Shown piece after piece: positions 1 to 8,993 of a stretch of DNA of 64,000 nucleotides; position 1 is the first letter of the stretch; each line of letters opens with the position of its first letter. Source of the stretch: Sinorhizobium mexicanum (GTDB lineage: Bacteria; Pseudomonadota; Alphaproteobacteria; Rhizobiales; Rhizobiaceae); assembly GCF_013488225.1 (NCBI RefSeq), contig NZ_CP041238.1, positions 3,435,501 through 3,499,500 on the forward strand, read 5' to 3'. A program made the position numbers and the translations under genes. The notes under the pieces are model-generated. The model was not told where the DNA came from, did no database searches, and worked only from the letters and a program-made list of their open reading frames with translations.

Positions 1-1
1 C

Positions 2-2212
2 GGACCATTCGCGAGAATTACGCCGAAGATCATGTCCGCGCTCGGAGTCGAGGAAGGCGACATTATCGAGATTGTGGGGAAACGTCATACAGGTGCGATC
101 GCCTTCCGCGGCTATGGTGAAGACGAGGGCCTCAACATCATCAGACTGGACGGCCTGCAGCGTGTGAATGCGGGCGCAACCAGCGGCGACCATGTCGAGG
201 TTCACAAGGTAGACGCGAGACCTGCCCAGCGGGTCGTTCTCGCCCCTGCTCAGAAAAACCTTCGGCTGCAGGGATCGGGCGAAGCGCTTCAGCGTACGTT
301 CTTTCGCCGCCCGATGGCTGCCGGGGATGTGATTTCGACATCGGTGCAGCAGCGCATCAGCCGCAACGCCCGCACGGAGCACGACATCATGCGCGGCCTG
401 GTCGAGCTTCCGGCTTACGGTCTCCAGGAAATACGTCTGGTGGTCGTGTCGACCCAGCCGCGCGGTATCGTCACGATGGGAGAAAATACCATCGTCGAAC
501 TGCGGCCGGAATTCGAGGAGCCCAAGGAAGCCAGGCGAGCCGACGTCACCTATGACGACATCGGCGGCCTTGGTAACGCCGTCGATCAAGTGCGGGAAAT
601 GGTGGAGCTGCCGCTTCGTCATCCGGAACTGTTCCAGCGCCTCGGCATCGATCCGCCGAAAGGCGTGCTGCTTCACGGGCCTCCGGGAACCGGCAAAACG
701 CTTCTGGCGCGGGCGGTTGCAAACGAAACCGAGGCTCATTTCTATCATATCGCCGGGCCGGAAATCATGGGTAGCCAATACGGCGAATCCGAACAACGGC
801 TGCGCCAGGTGTTCGAGGAGGCGGCCAAGAACGCTCCTTCCATCATATTTCTCGATGAGATCGACTCGATCGCGCCAAAACGCGAGAAAGTGACCGGAGA
901 GGTGGAACGCCGGATCGTCGCACAGCTTTTGACTTTGATGGACGGTCTCGAGCCGAGGCAGAACATCGTCGTTATCGGTGCCACCAACCGTCGTGACTCG
1001 ATTGACGAAGCGCTGAGGCGTCCAGGCCGCTTCGATCGCGAGATCGTCATCGGAGTGCCGGATCAGAAAGGCAGGCGCGAGGTTCTTGCCATTCACGCGC
1101 GCGGCATGCCTCTGGCGGAAGACGTCGACCTCGACGAAATCGCAAGAACCACATACGGTTTTGTCGGCGCGGACGTCGGCGCGCTCGCGCGCGAGGCAGC
1201 GATGGATGCGCTTCGCAGGATATTGCCGGACATCAATCTCAGAGAGGGTATCCCGTCCGAGGTCCTCGAGAACCTGAGCGTCAACCAGGCCGACTTCCTG
1301 AGCGCCATGAAGCGGATACAGCCCTCGGCACTGCGCGAAATCATGATTCAGGCCCCCGATGTTCGGTGGGCTGACATCGGTGGGCTCGACGAGGCGCAGA
1401 TGCGGCTTCGCGAAGGGGTCGAATTGCCGTTGCGGTCTCCGCAATCATTCAAGCGAATGGGCATTCGACCGGCCAAGGGATTCCTGCTGTTCGGTCCGCC
1501 GGGAACCGGCAAGACCTTGCTGGCGAAGGCCGTCGCGCGGGAAGCGGAGGCGAATTTCGTGGCCACCAAGTCGTCGGACCTGCTTTCGAAATGGTACGGG
1601 GAGTCCGAGCAGCAGGTGTCGCAGCTCTTCGAACGGGCAAGGCAGGTCGCGCCAACCGTGATCTTCATTGACGAAATCGATTCCCTTGCGCCGGCTCGGG
1701 GCGGCGGCATCGGCGAGCCGGCGGTGACCGAACGGGTGGTGAACACGTTGCTGGCGGAAATGGACGGATTGGAAGATATGCAAGGCGTGGTCGTCATGGC
1801 GGCAACCAATCGGCCGAATCTCCTCGATCCCGCCCTGCTTCGACCTGGCCGTTTTGACGAGCTTGTCTATGTTCCGGTTCCGGATCAAAAGGGCCGGCGC
1901 AAGATTCTCGGCATTCACACGCGCAAGATGCCGCTGGCCAAGGACGTTGACCTGGACGATCTTGCACAGAGGACCGAGCGGTTCACGGGCGCCGATCTTG
2001 AAGACCTCACAAGACGCGCGGGTCTTATCGCGCTCAGAGAAAATCTCGACGCCCAGGACGTCACGTCAGAGCATTTCAACAAGGCATTCGATGAAATCCG
2101 CCCGTCCGTGACGCCCGAAGTCGAGCGCGAATACGAGGCGATGCTCCGCACGCTGAAACAGGAAGACCCGCAGCGACAGCAGATCGGTTTCCTGCCTAGA
2201 AAAGGCGGCTGA
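2..2212 (+). CDS. CDC48/VCP-like double AAA+ ATPase, 5' end outside window
   Basis: Homolog of archaeal VAT and eukaryotic CDC48/p97, a hexameric unfoldase that threads proteins through two stacked ATPase rings. Counting from the ATG at 32: N domain about 1-165; D1 ring with Walker A GPPGTGKT near 216 and Walker B IIFLDEID near 270; D2 ring with GPPGTGKT near 488 and VIFIDEID near 543. Both rings keep the ATNR...RPGRFD second region of homology with arginine-finger arginines, so both look active. The reading frame stays open from base 2 to the ATG at 32, and that stretch (GPFARITPKI) matches the conserved CDC48 N-terminal segment before the GDIIEI motif. The true start therefore lies upstream of the window. 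It is convergent with the radical SAM gene. The bacterial substrate is unknown. The 239-bp spacer to that gene holds only short hairpins. Confidence 0.93.
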   Translation, partial: GPFARITPKIMSALGVEEGDIIEIVGKRHTGAIAFRGYGEDEGLNIIRLDGLQRVNAGATSGDHVEVHKVDARPAQRVVLAPAQKNLRLQGSGEALQRTFFRRPMAAGDVISTSVQQRISRNARTEHDIMRGLVELPAYGLQEIRLVVVSTQPRGIVTMGENTIVELRPEFEEPKEARRADVTYDDIGGLGNAVDQVREMVELPLRHPELFQRLGIDPPKGVLLHGPPGTGKTLLARAVANETEAHFYHIAGPEIMGSQYGESEQRLRQVFEEAAKNAPSIIFLDEIDSIAPKREKVTGEVERRIVAQLLTLMDGLEPRQNIVVIGATNRRDSIDEALRRPGRFDREIVIGVPDQKGRREVLAIHARGMPLAEDVDLDEIARTTYGFVGADVGALAREAAMDALRRILPDINLREGIPSEVLENLSVNQADFLSAMKRIQPSALREIMIQAPDVRWADIGGLDEAQMRLREGVELPLRSPQSFKRMGIRPAKGFLLFGPPGTGKTLLAKAVAREAEANFVATKSSDLLSKWYGESEQQVSQLFERARQVAPTVIFIDEIDSLAPARGGGIGEPAVTERVVNTLLAEMDGLEDMQGVVVMAATNRPNLLDPALLRPGRFDELVYVPVPDQKGRRKILGIHTRKMPLAKDVDLDDLAQRTERFTGADLEDLTRRAGLIALRENLDAQDVTSEHFNKAFDEIRPSVTPEVEREYEAMLRTLKQEDPQRQQIGFLPRKGG

Positions 2213-2451
2213 ACCTGCCGGTCCACAGCGCCGTACCGTTGTGGTGGATGCGTTGGGACGATGGAGTGCTTTGATTTATCGCGTGCCGTGCCCAAGATCG
2301 GCAAATGCTTTCAAGGAGGCGGAACCGCCCAAGTCTAAGGTAACTCGACGAGCCGGTTCACCGGCCGCTTTCGCCTTTGCAGGAGGGATCGGCTCTGGCA
2401 ACATCGGGTCGCTTTTCGAACAGAGCCTTTCAGGTCCTGCGGGCCCGGCGG

Positions 2452-4233
2452 TTAGCCGCCCGGAGCGGCATGGGTGAGCGCCGCGACCCTCTTTATATGC
2501 GCAACCGCCGCCGTCCCGCCGGTGGTCTTGGTAAAAAGTTCGAGCGTCTCCTCGTCGTCTGCTCCGACGGGCGTCAGCGCCTGGTCCATGTAGGCCTTCG
2601 AAGCCGGATCGCGGGAGATCCTGTAGGCGGCAGCGGTCAACCGGACGATCGTGCCTGCAAGCGTCCCATGCCTGCGCACCGTCTGCAACAAAAACTGCGG
2701 CCAGAATATCAGGGGATGCACCCGCTTCATTCCCGGTCGCCGCTCCGACGACCGCTTCAGGCGCAAAAAACCGCTTTGCAGCGGGTGGACGTGTTCGAGC
2801 GGCACCATCGTCGCGAAGGAAACGAGCAGTTTGACAAGGCTTCCAACCGGCACGCCCGTCGCGACCGCACGGCGCAGCAAAGTCTCCATGTGCTCTGGCG
2901 AGTAATAGAGCCGCCACGCTTCGTGGTAGATGTTTTCCCACTCCTCCCGGCTCATTCTCGCATGCGCCGTGCACACGTGCTCGACATCGTAGACGTTGAG
3001 ATCCGCCTCCATCTCGACGCCAGTCCTCCAGAGCTTCTGGTGGTCCTCCGAGCCCGGCAGTGGTGTGAGGATGAAGAATTCGACGATGTCGACCGGCAGT
3101 TCGTGTTGAATGATGGCGACGTCGCGCCGGATGGTCTCGGGCGTATCCGCCGGAAAGCCGAGGATATAGCCCGCGAGCGTCATGATGCCCTGGGCCTTCC
3201 AGGCAAGCAGCATCTTGCGATATTCGGTGATCTTGTTCTGGCTCTTCCTTGCCGCGGTCAGATTTTCCGGGTTGACGTTCTCGAGACCAATGAAAACGCG
3301 GGTAACGCCAGCACGCTTGGCCTTCTCGATGAAGTTCGGGATCCTGTGGCAGAGTGTGTCGACCTGGATCATCAGGCCGAGCGGAATGGCGTCCTTCTCC
3401 CGCAGTTCGATCAACCGGTCGAAGATCGCCTCCCAATTCCTGTTGCGGGCAAAATTATCGTCGGTGATGAAGAACTTGTGGACACGTTGTGCCCAGTTCA
3501 TCCGCACCAGCTTCTCGACGTCGTCGGCCGAGCGGAAACGCGACCTGCGCCCCTGTACGTTGATGATCGTGCAGAAGGAACATTGATATGGACAGCCGCG
3601 ACCGGCATCGAAACTCGTACTGAAGCCGAGCGTGTGGGCTATATTTTCCTTCGGCAGGAAGGGCGCCGGCGTGTCGGCAATGGCCGGCAGGTCATCCATG
3701 AAGTTGTAGATCGGCTCCAGCCTGCCGGCAGCCGAATCGCGCAGCACCGCTTCAAGACGGCCCTCCGCCTCGCCGGCAAACATGGAGATGCCCATTTCCC
3801 GGCAGGCGTCGAGTTCCACCGCCTTGCCGTCAAGCATGGCAAGGCAGCCCGACACATGAAACCCGCCGATGGCAACGGATATGCCAGCATTGCGGAACGG
3901 CCGCGCAATATCGAGTGCGCGCGGAAACTGGTTTGATTGGACGCCGACAAGCGCCACCATGCCGAAATTGTCATGTCGGCCAAGCACGCGCAGAAGGGTC
4001 GGGAAATCGACCCGCGTATTCGTTTCGTCGACCACCGTGATATCGATGGCAATGTCCGGGCCGAGCACCTTGCGTTCGGCGCAGTCGGCGGCAATGCCGT
4101 AAAGCGCGGCGAGCGAGTTCGAGGGGATCATGGCACGCCACCACCGGATCACGTAGCCTTCGTCATCATAGTGCGACGGCTTGATCAGGATGAGCTGGAA
4201 ACGCTTCCCGCTAGCTTCGGAAGAATGCGCCAC
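2452..4233 (-). CDS. B12-binding-type radical SAM protein
   Basis: Radical SAM enzyme of about 593 residues. The 4Fe-4S/SAM motif CPYQCSFC (CxxxCxxC) lies near residue 213, preceded by a cobalamin-binding-like Rossmann region (about 10-150, ending near the VAIGGFHVSG stretch) and followed by a radical SAM barrel and a helical C-terminal extension. I chose the GTG at 4233 because GGGAG precedes it by 5 nt and the conserved sequence begins just after it; the longer open frame to 4293 has no such site. Cobalamin-dependent members of this class catalyse methyl transfers and ring rearrangements, but the substrate cannot be read from sequence. The gene stands alone: its neighbour on the left converges, and the next leftward gene upstream (PrpF-like) ends 146 bp away. 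Confidence 0.85.
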   Translation of the reverse strand: MAHSSEASGKRFQLILIKPSHYDDEGYVIRWWRAMIPSNSLAALYGIAADCAERKVLGPDIAIDITVVDETNTRVDFPTLLRVLGRHDNFGMVALVGVQSNQFPRALDIARPFRNAGISVAIGGFHVSGCLAMLDGKAVELDACREMGISMFAGEAEGRLEAVLRDSAAGRLEPIYNFMDDLPAIADTPAPFLPKENIAHTLGFSTSFDAGRGCPYQCSFCTIINVQGRRSRFRSADDVEKLVRMNWAQRVHKFFITDDNFARNRNWEAIFDRLIELREKDAIPLGLMIQVDTLCHRIPNFIEKAKRAGVTRVFIGLENVNPENLTAARKSQNKITEYRKMLLAWKAQGIMTLAGYILGFPADTPETIRRDVAIIQHELPVDIVEFFILTPLPGSEDHQKLWRTGVEMEADLNVYDVEHVCTAHARMSREEWENIYHEAWRLYYSPEHMETLLRRAVATGVPVGSLVKLLVSFATMVPLEHVHPLQSGFLRLKRSSERRPGMKRVHPLIFWPQFLLQTVRRHGTLAGTIVRLTAAAYRISRDPASKAYMDQALTPVGADDEETLELFTKTTGGTAAVAHIKRVAALTHAAPGG

Positions 4234-4379
4234 GTGCTCCCTTTCGTTTTTGGAAGCAATGGGAGAGCGTAGCAGAGCCCCGCCACAAGACAAGGCCGCG
4301 CCGGTCGGTTCAAGCAGAGCCCGGCATGTCGTGAGATAGCATGCCCCACGACGATCTGGGTGGACTTGAAAGCAAACTG

Positions 4380-5573
4380 TCAGACCGGCATTGCACGGAG
4401 CCTCGCCATCACGGCGCTCGGCACCATGACCTCGCCCTGGAAGAGCCTTCGAGCGGTCATCACGGCGCTCGCGCTTCTCACATCTATGCGACCCGCTTCG
4501 TCATCCACCTCGGCCGCCATCGTCCAGGCTCCGCTCGGGTGGCCGATGATAATATCTCCGCCCGCGGCCGCGCGAGCGCTCAGCAACCCGCGAGGGATCG
4601 TGCCCGGGATCTTGCAGGCGACCGCAAGGCAAAGTGCCGTCGTGATCGGCACGGCGAGATGTGGCCTGCCGCGTCCGATCATCCTGATGATGATGTCCGT
4701 GTCCTCCTGTTCCAGCATACCACCGGAAATGATCGGCGAGCGCGCGCTTCTTGCCACGAAGGCGATGCGGGGCAGCGAGACCGCACCAGCTGCCTCAAGA
4801 TCCGGTGCGGCGCCTGCGGCCACTGTCACATGTCTGCGAATTCTTTCGATTGTTCCGAGAAGTCCCGGCACGGCTTCAATGGCATCGGGCAGTTCGGAGC
4901 CTGAGAGACCGATGCTCTCGGCAGCGACGAACATCACGGGATTGGCGGCGTCGACGAAACTGTAGGCGATGCGCCCTACGCCCGCGACGTTTATCTCGCT
5001 GACGGGGACTCCCATCGGGAGAACCTTGCCGGTCGCGGCTCCCGCGGGCGAAAGGAAAGCGATGCGGACGGGCGATCCGGAGCCGGCAATACCATCGACC
5101 GCGAAATCGCCGTCGACGCAGGCTCGCCCGCCCCGCATCCGGAAGCGCGATATGATGAGCTTATCCGCATTGACGTCACGAATCCTGACGACAGCGTCAC
5201 CGTCTTGCGGCACCGGGACCAGACCTTCGTCTGCGGCAAACGGACCTATTGCCGAGGCCATGCTGCCGCAACTGCCGGCATAATCGACGCGCGCCGCATG
5301 CATTTCCACCTGCCCGAAGAGGTAGTCTATATCGGCATCGGGATGCGCGGACTTCTCGATAACGCAGACTTTCGAAAGCGAGGAGAGCCCGCCGCCCATG
5401 CCATCGAGCTGCCGACCGTTCGGATCCGGCGACCCCATCGCCGCCAGGAAGATCGCATCCCAATCGGCGCGGTCCTGCGGCAGGTCCTTCCTGTGAAAGA
5501 CCAGGGCCTTCGAGGTGCCCCCGCGCATGAAGACGGCGCGTATGGCCTGCTGCTGCGGATGGATCGACTCCAT
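4380..5573 (-). CDS. PrpF-family isomerase (aconitate-type isomerase/tautomerase)
   Basis: 397-residue member of the PrpF family, a diaminopimelate-epimerase fold that isomerises or tautomerises unsaturated di- and tricarboxylates (2-methylaconitate isomerase PrpF, 4-oxalomesaconate tautomerase GalD). The family signature MRGGTSKAL is at residues about 16-24, followed by the DGMGGG loop; GSCGSMASA carries a candidate proton-relay cysteine. The ATG at 5573 was chosen for its GGGAGG 7 nt upstream; an in-frame extension to 5606 lacks one. It starts 17 bp after the SDR gene stop and is surely cotranscribed with it from the operator at 6403-6428. Exact substrate is open, but the family fits a polycarboxylate pathway together with TcuA and the RraA-type aldolase further on. 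Confidence 0.86.
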   Translation of the reverse strand: MESIHPQQQAIRAVFMRGGTSKALVFHRKDLPQDRADWDAIFLAAMGSPDPNGRQLDGMGGGLSSLSKVCVIEKSAHPDADIDYLFGQVEMHAARVDYAGSCGSMASAIGPFAADEGLVPVPQDGDAVVRIRDVNADKLIISRFRMRGGRACVDGDFAVDGIAGSGSPVRIAFLSPAGAATGKVLPMGVPVSEINVAGVGRIAYSFVDAANPVMFVAAESIGLSGSELPDAIEAVPGLLGTIERIRRHVTVAAGAAPDLEAAGAVSLPRIAFVARSARSPIISGGMLEQEDTDIIIRMIGRGRPHLAVPITTALCLAVACKIPGTIPRGLLSARAAAGGDIIIGHPSGAWTMAAEVDDEAGRIDVRSASAVMTARRLFQGEVMVPSAVMARLRAMPV

Positions 5574-5589
5574 GCCTTGCCTCCCTTTC

Positions 5590-6333
5590 TCAGCCGCGCC
5601 CGACAAAGGGCATCTTGTTCGCCATCACGGTCATAAAAAGCACATTGCTGTCGAGCGGCAGCCCGTCCATGTAAAGCACCGCATCGGCCACATGTTTCGT
5701 GTCCATCAGCGGCTCGGTCGAGCGCGACAGATCGGCCTGCAGCACGCCCTCCCTCATGCGCGAGGTCAGCGGTGTATCGGCATTGCCGATGTCGATCTGG
5801 CCGCACACGATATCAAAGCCGCGTCCGTCGAGCGCCAGCTGTTTGGTGAGCCCGGTTATCGCATGTTTGGTCGCAGTATAGGCAGTTGCGAAAGGCCTCG
5901 GCGCATGAGCCGAAATTGAGCCGTTGTTGATGATGCGCCCACCCCTCGGCGACTGGCCGCGCATGAGGGCGAATGCGGCACGCGCGCAAAGAAAGGCGCC
6001 GGTCAGATTGGTATCAACGACGGCGAGCCAGGTTTCGATCGCCAACTCATCGATTGGCACCGCCGGTGCGCCGCGGCCCGCATTGTTGAACAAAAGATCC
6101 AGCCTGCCGAAAGCCTTTTCTGTTTCGGCAAAAAGGCTCTCGACCGCTTCGGCATCGGTCACGTCAGTCGGCAGTACAAGCGACTGGCCGCCGGTTGCGA
6201 GGCGGGCGGTTTCCTCGAGTTCCGCGTGCCGGCGGCCCGCCAAGGCAACGCTGTAGCCGGCGCCAAGTAGCCCCAAGGAGACCGCCCTTCCGACACCAGA
6301 TCCCGCGCCCGTAACGATTGCGACTTTCGACAT
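5590..6333 (-). CDS. SDR family NAD(P)-dependent oxidoreductase
   Basis: 247-residue classical short-chain dehydrogenase. The Rossmann motif TGAGSGVG is at residues about 8-15, NNAG near 85, a catalytic serine in NNGSIS and the YTATK catalytic pair near 150, so it should be active. It would interconvert a hydroxyl and a carbonyl group on a pathway intermediate using NAD(P). ATG at 6333 has a GGAGGGG ribosome-binding site directly before it; the frame is open further upstream (to 6744) but that part has no family similarity. First gene of a two-gene leftward operon with the PrpF-like isomerase, divergent from a second SDR gene. Regulated, I infer, by the phased GTNNAC site about 70 bp upstream. 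Confidence 0.88.
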   Translation of the reverse strand: MSKVAIVTGAGSGVGRAVSLGLLGAGYSVALAGRRHAELEETARLATGGQSLVLPTDVTDAEAVESLFAETEKAFGRLDLLFNNAGRGAPAVPIDELAIETWLAVVDTNLTGAFLCARAAFALMRGQSPRGGRIINNGSISAHAPRPFATAYTATKHAITGLTKQLALDGRGFDIVCGQIDIGNADTPLTSRMREGVLQADLSRSTEPLMDTKHVADAVLYMDGLPLDSNVLFMTVMANKMPFVGRG

Positions 6334-6402
6334 CCACCCCTCCAACAATTTGGGTGCGGCCCACACCGAAGAAAGCCAACCGGCCACCCTCCTCATGCTT
6401 CT

Positions 6403-6428
6403 GTATTTTATAGTCGACATGCGTATAC
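6403..6428. promoter_or_regulatory. Putative GntR/FCD operator, site 1
   Basis: Three hexamers start every 10 bp: GTATTT (6403), GTCGAC (6413), GTATAC (6423). It lies in the 289-bp divergent spacer between the two SDR genes. It has the same spacing as the sites at 19139, 27107 and 35570, all of which have a central GTCGAC or GTCTAC. Confidence 0.6.
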
Positions 6429-6622
6429 AATCAACATCCATTTTGCTAGCGTCGCGGAAATCGCCGCAGCAGTAGCGTGATCGCCGGCGCAGTGTTGTGA
6501 TGCGGCTGATAGGCTCCCAGGTTTGAGCAGCAACGTCATGAACATGCCGAAACCTGTTCTGCCCGAACGATGACGCGACCACACCTTCAATTGAAGAACA
6601 GACCGAGAGAAAGGAATATCCA

Positions 6623-7405
6623 ATGGAAATTCGGCTTGACGGGCGAACAGCGGTCATCACCGGCGGCAGCAAAGGGCTTGGATTGGCAATGGCAAAACGT
6701 TTTGCCGAGTCTGGCGCCGAGGTCGCAATTCTCGCCAGAGGCAAACCGGCGCTCGACGAAGCGGTGTCGTCGATACGCAGTGGAACGAAGACCCGGATCG
6801 AGGGTTTCGTTTGCGACGTTGCCCGACCTCAGGACACCACCGACGCCTATGAGCGCCTCATGACGGCCTTCGGCAAGATCGATATCCTGGTCAACAATGC
6901 GGGCCAGTCGCGCCTCTCCACCTTCGAGAACATCACAGACGAGATGTGGCAGGAGGATATCGAACAGAAGCTGATGGGCGCGATCCGCATGACCCGCCAT
7001 GTCTGGCCGCAGATGAAGGAAAGACGCTGGGGGCGGGTCATCAACGTCCTCTCCATCAACGCCAAGCAGCAGCGTGCCGGGGGTGCACCGACCACGGTCA
7101 CACGTGCGGCAGGCCTGGCGCTAACGAAGGTACTGGCCGGCGAAGGCGCGCCTCACAACGTTCTCGTCAATGCGCTGATGGTCGGGTCTATCATCAGCGA
7201 CCAGATCGCTCGCCGCGCCAAAGCCCGGAACGATGGAGTAACCTTGGAACAAATGATCGCGGATGTGGGCAAAGAAATTCCCCTCGGACGCATGGGCACG
7301 GCCGACGAATTCGCCAATGTTGCCTGCTTTCTTGCCTCGGAGGCTGCCTCTTACGTTACCGGCGCGGCGCTGCCGGTGGATGGCGGCAAAGCGGCCTTTA
7401 TTTAG
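6623..7405 (+). CDS. Divergent SDR-fold protein lacking the catalytic Tyr/Lys
   Basis: 260-residue short-chain dehydrogenase fold with an intact cofactor loop (TGGSKGLG, residues about 13-20) and NNAG near 91. At the YxxxK position it reads TTVTR: aligning the following LTK helix with classical SDRs puts Thr where Tyr should be and Arg where Lys should be. The preceding serine (LSINAK) remains. Either it uses a different mechanism or it is not a dehydrogenase. The start at 6623 has GAAAGGA 7 nt upstream. It is a single-gene rightward unit divergent from the SDR/PrpF operon, ending in a rhizobial inverted repeat before the convergent cupin gene. Confidence 0.85.
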   Translation: MEIRLDGRTAVITGGSKGLGLAMAKRFAESGAEVAILARGKPALDEAVSSIRSGTKTRIEGFVCDVARPQDTTDAYERLMTAFGKIDILVNNAGQSRLSTFENITDEMWQEDIEQKLMGAIRMTRHVWPQMKERRWGRVINVLSINAKQQRAGGAPTTVTRAAGLALTKVLAGEGAPHNVLVNALMVGSIISDQIARRAKARNDGVTLEQMIADVGKEIPLGRMGTADEFANVACFLASEAASYVTGAALPVDGGKAAFI

Positions 7406-7457
7406 AGCGGGATGAGAAAAAGTGTGCGCGGTTTTCCACCCGCATCCCGCGTCTCAA
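7404..7457. repeat. Rhizobial intergenic palindromic repeat
   Basis: An imperfect inverted repeat in the spacer between two convergent genes. GAGCGGGATG at the left is answered by GCATCCCGC at the right, around an AAAAAGTGTG...GGTTTTCC core. I recognise this layout as one widely scattered between rhizobial genes. It may also serve as a bidirectional terminator here. Confidence 0.55.
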
Positions 7458-7502
7458 CTTAGATCGCGGTGATCGAAGACGGACTGCGCATCATCGGCGA
7501 CG

Positions 7503-7925
7503 CTACGCGGCTCCATTGCCGGCATGCTCGGCGGAGATGGGATGGGTTTCGCCAGTGGTGATCAGCGTGCGCGTCGCCTCGACGGAGGCATATGTCCAGA
7601 AGATCCTTGTCAAATCCGTTTCGGACGCATTGAGAAAGCGATGCGGGACGCCACCTGGAATGAATGTCGTGTCATGACGGCCGAGGCGATATTGCCGGCC
7701 GTCGATTTCAGCGATGCATTCCCCCTCCAGCACGAGGACGCTTTCCTCGCAATTGTGGGAGTGAAGGGGGATGGCCCCGCCCGGCTTGAATTCTGTGATG
7801 CCGTTTAACATGGAAGTCGAACCACAGGCTTTCGTCACCAGAGGGATCGTCGACGCACCGTTGCCGCGCTCCACCCATTGAAGTTCCGCCGGCCGCAGGA
7901 CCATTCCGGTGCTACCATCTTTCAT
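7503..7925 (-). CDS. Small cupin-domain protein
   Basis: 140 residues forming one cupin barrel. The metal-binding motif 1 is HSHNCEE (HxHxxxxE-like, residues about 55-62), with motif 2 around PGGVPHRF near 92. Such small cupins act as sugar- or acid-isomerases, dioxygenases or ligand sensors; which one applies here is not visible. Its ATG overlaps the stop of the upstream NHL gene by 4 bp, so translation is coupled and the two products probably act on linked steps. It is the last gene of the leftward operon that starts at the VOC gene (12404). Confidence 0.82.
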   Translation of the reverse strand: MKDGSTGMVLRPAELQWVERGNGASTIPLVTKACGSTSMLNGITEFKPGGAIPLHSHNCEESVLVLEGECIAEIDGRQYRLGRHDTTFIPGGVPHRFLNASETDLTRIFWTYASVEATRTLITTGETHPISAEHAGNGAA

Positions 7926-8938
7926 TCGAAGAGGCCCCGAGCTTCGGCCGCCTCTCCCCGCCCCGACGCCTCAACTCCTGAAATCCGCGTCAGCCTGTGC
8001 ATGCGGTGCAGGTTATCCGGCAGCGGCTCGCCAGGAAACAGCGATGGCCAGGCCCTGGTGCTGACTTCGCCGACATAGAGATTGCCGCGGGAATCGACTG
8101 CGAGCGAATGCGGCGAGAGAAATTGTCCGGGATTACAGGGGCCCGTCGGAAGATCGCCGAAACGGGCGAGGACCTTTCCATCATTGGTGGTAACGCTGAT
8201 GCGCGGACCGAGATTCGGGTTCTTGCGATTGACGTTCATGTAAGGGCCGATCTCGCCGACATAGCAGATCGGACATTTTCCTGCACTGATCTGCAGGGCA
8301 CTGGGCCTATGCAGATTGTTGATCTGCGTCTCGTATCTGCCATTGCCGTCGAAGATCTGGATACGATGGTTTTCCCGGTCGGCGACATAGACCCAGCCGT
8401 CGGCGTCGCAGCAGATATTGTGGGGAAAGTTGAATTGGCCGGCATCGATGCCCGGAGCACCCCAGGAGAGTATCGGCTTGCCTTCGGGGGAATATTTATG
8501 CACCCGGGCATTGCCGTACCCGTCGGATACATAGAAATCGGCCTCCGGCGAAACCGCCGTATGCGTGCATCGGTGAAACGGTATCCCCGACATGTAAGGA
8601 GACGGTTTGCCCGGCGTGCCGAGCGTCAGCAGCACCTTTCCGTCAAGCGTGCATTTGCGCACGGTATGATCCCCATCGTCCGTGCAGTATATGCAATCGT
8701 CGGGACCGATATGCAGGCCGTGCGGATTGCTGAAGACGCCTTGCCCCCAGGTGTCGAGGAATTCGCCTTCGATATCGACCACGATCATCGGATTAGGACC
8801 GCGGTTGAAAAGGTACACTCGATCCTGTCGGTCGACGGCAAGTGCCGCGACATCGCCCATGACGAGACCCGCCGGGAGCTTCACCCACTGTTCCTCGACC
8901 CGATAGATAAAATCACCGCTGCCAAGAATGACGCTCAT
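7922..8938 (-). CDS. NHL-repeat six-bladed beta-propeller protein
   Basis: 338-residue NHL-type beta-propeller without a signal peptide or membrane segment. Recurrent blades carry the pattern GxxxxPHxI/L...DxxGxxYVxDxxNxRIQ (for example DGWVYVADRENHRIQIF). Similar propellers are annotated as peptidylglycine lyase-like or lactonase-like; hydrolysis of a lactone is a guess. A close paralog lies at 34564-35523, and both share the stretch GDHTVRKCTLDGKVLL and the CTHTA block. The ATG at 8938 was preferred over the GTG at 8950 because GAGAGGTGG lies 8 nt before it. Sits between an HpcH/HpaI aldolase and the cupin in one operon. Confidence 0.84.
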   Translation of the reverse strand: MSVILGSGDFIYRVEEQWVKLPAGLVMGDVAALAVDRQDRVYLFNRGPNPMIVVDIEGEFLDTWGQGVFSNPHGLHIGPDDCIYCTDDGDHTVRKCTLDGKVLLTLGTPGKPSPYMSGIPFHRCTHTAVSPEADFYVSDGYGNARVHKYSPEGKPILSWGAPGIDAGQFNFPHNICCDADGWVYVADRENHRIQIFDGNGRYETQINNLHRPSALQISAGKCPICYVGEIGPYMNVNRKNPNLGPRISVTTNDGKVLARFGDLPTGPCNPGQFLSPHSLAVDSRGNLYVGEVSTRAWPSLFPGEPLPDNLHRMHRLTRISGVEASGRGEAAEARGLFE

Positions 8939-8993
8939 CTGTTGTTCCACCTCTCAGAGGAAATCTGTTCGAGCCCGACGTTCCGCCTCCGGA

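Noticed and set aside
2377..3936. A 519-codon rightward open frame opposite the radical SAM gene
   Set aside because: Antisense shadow; the leftward frame has the CxxxCxxC motif and a good start.
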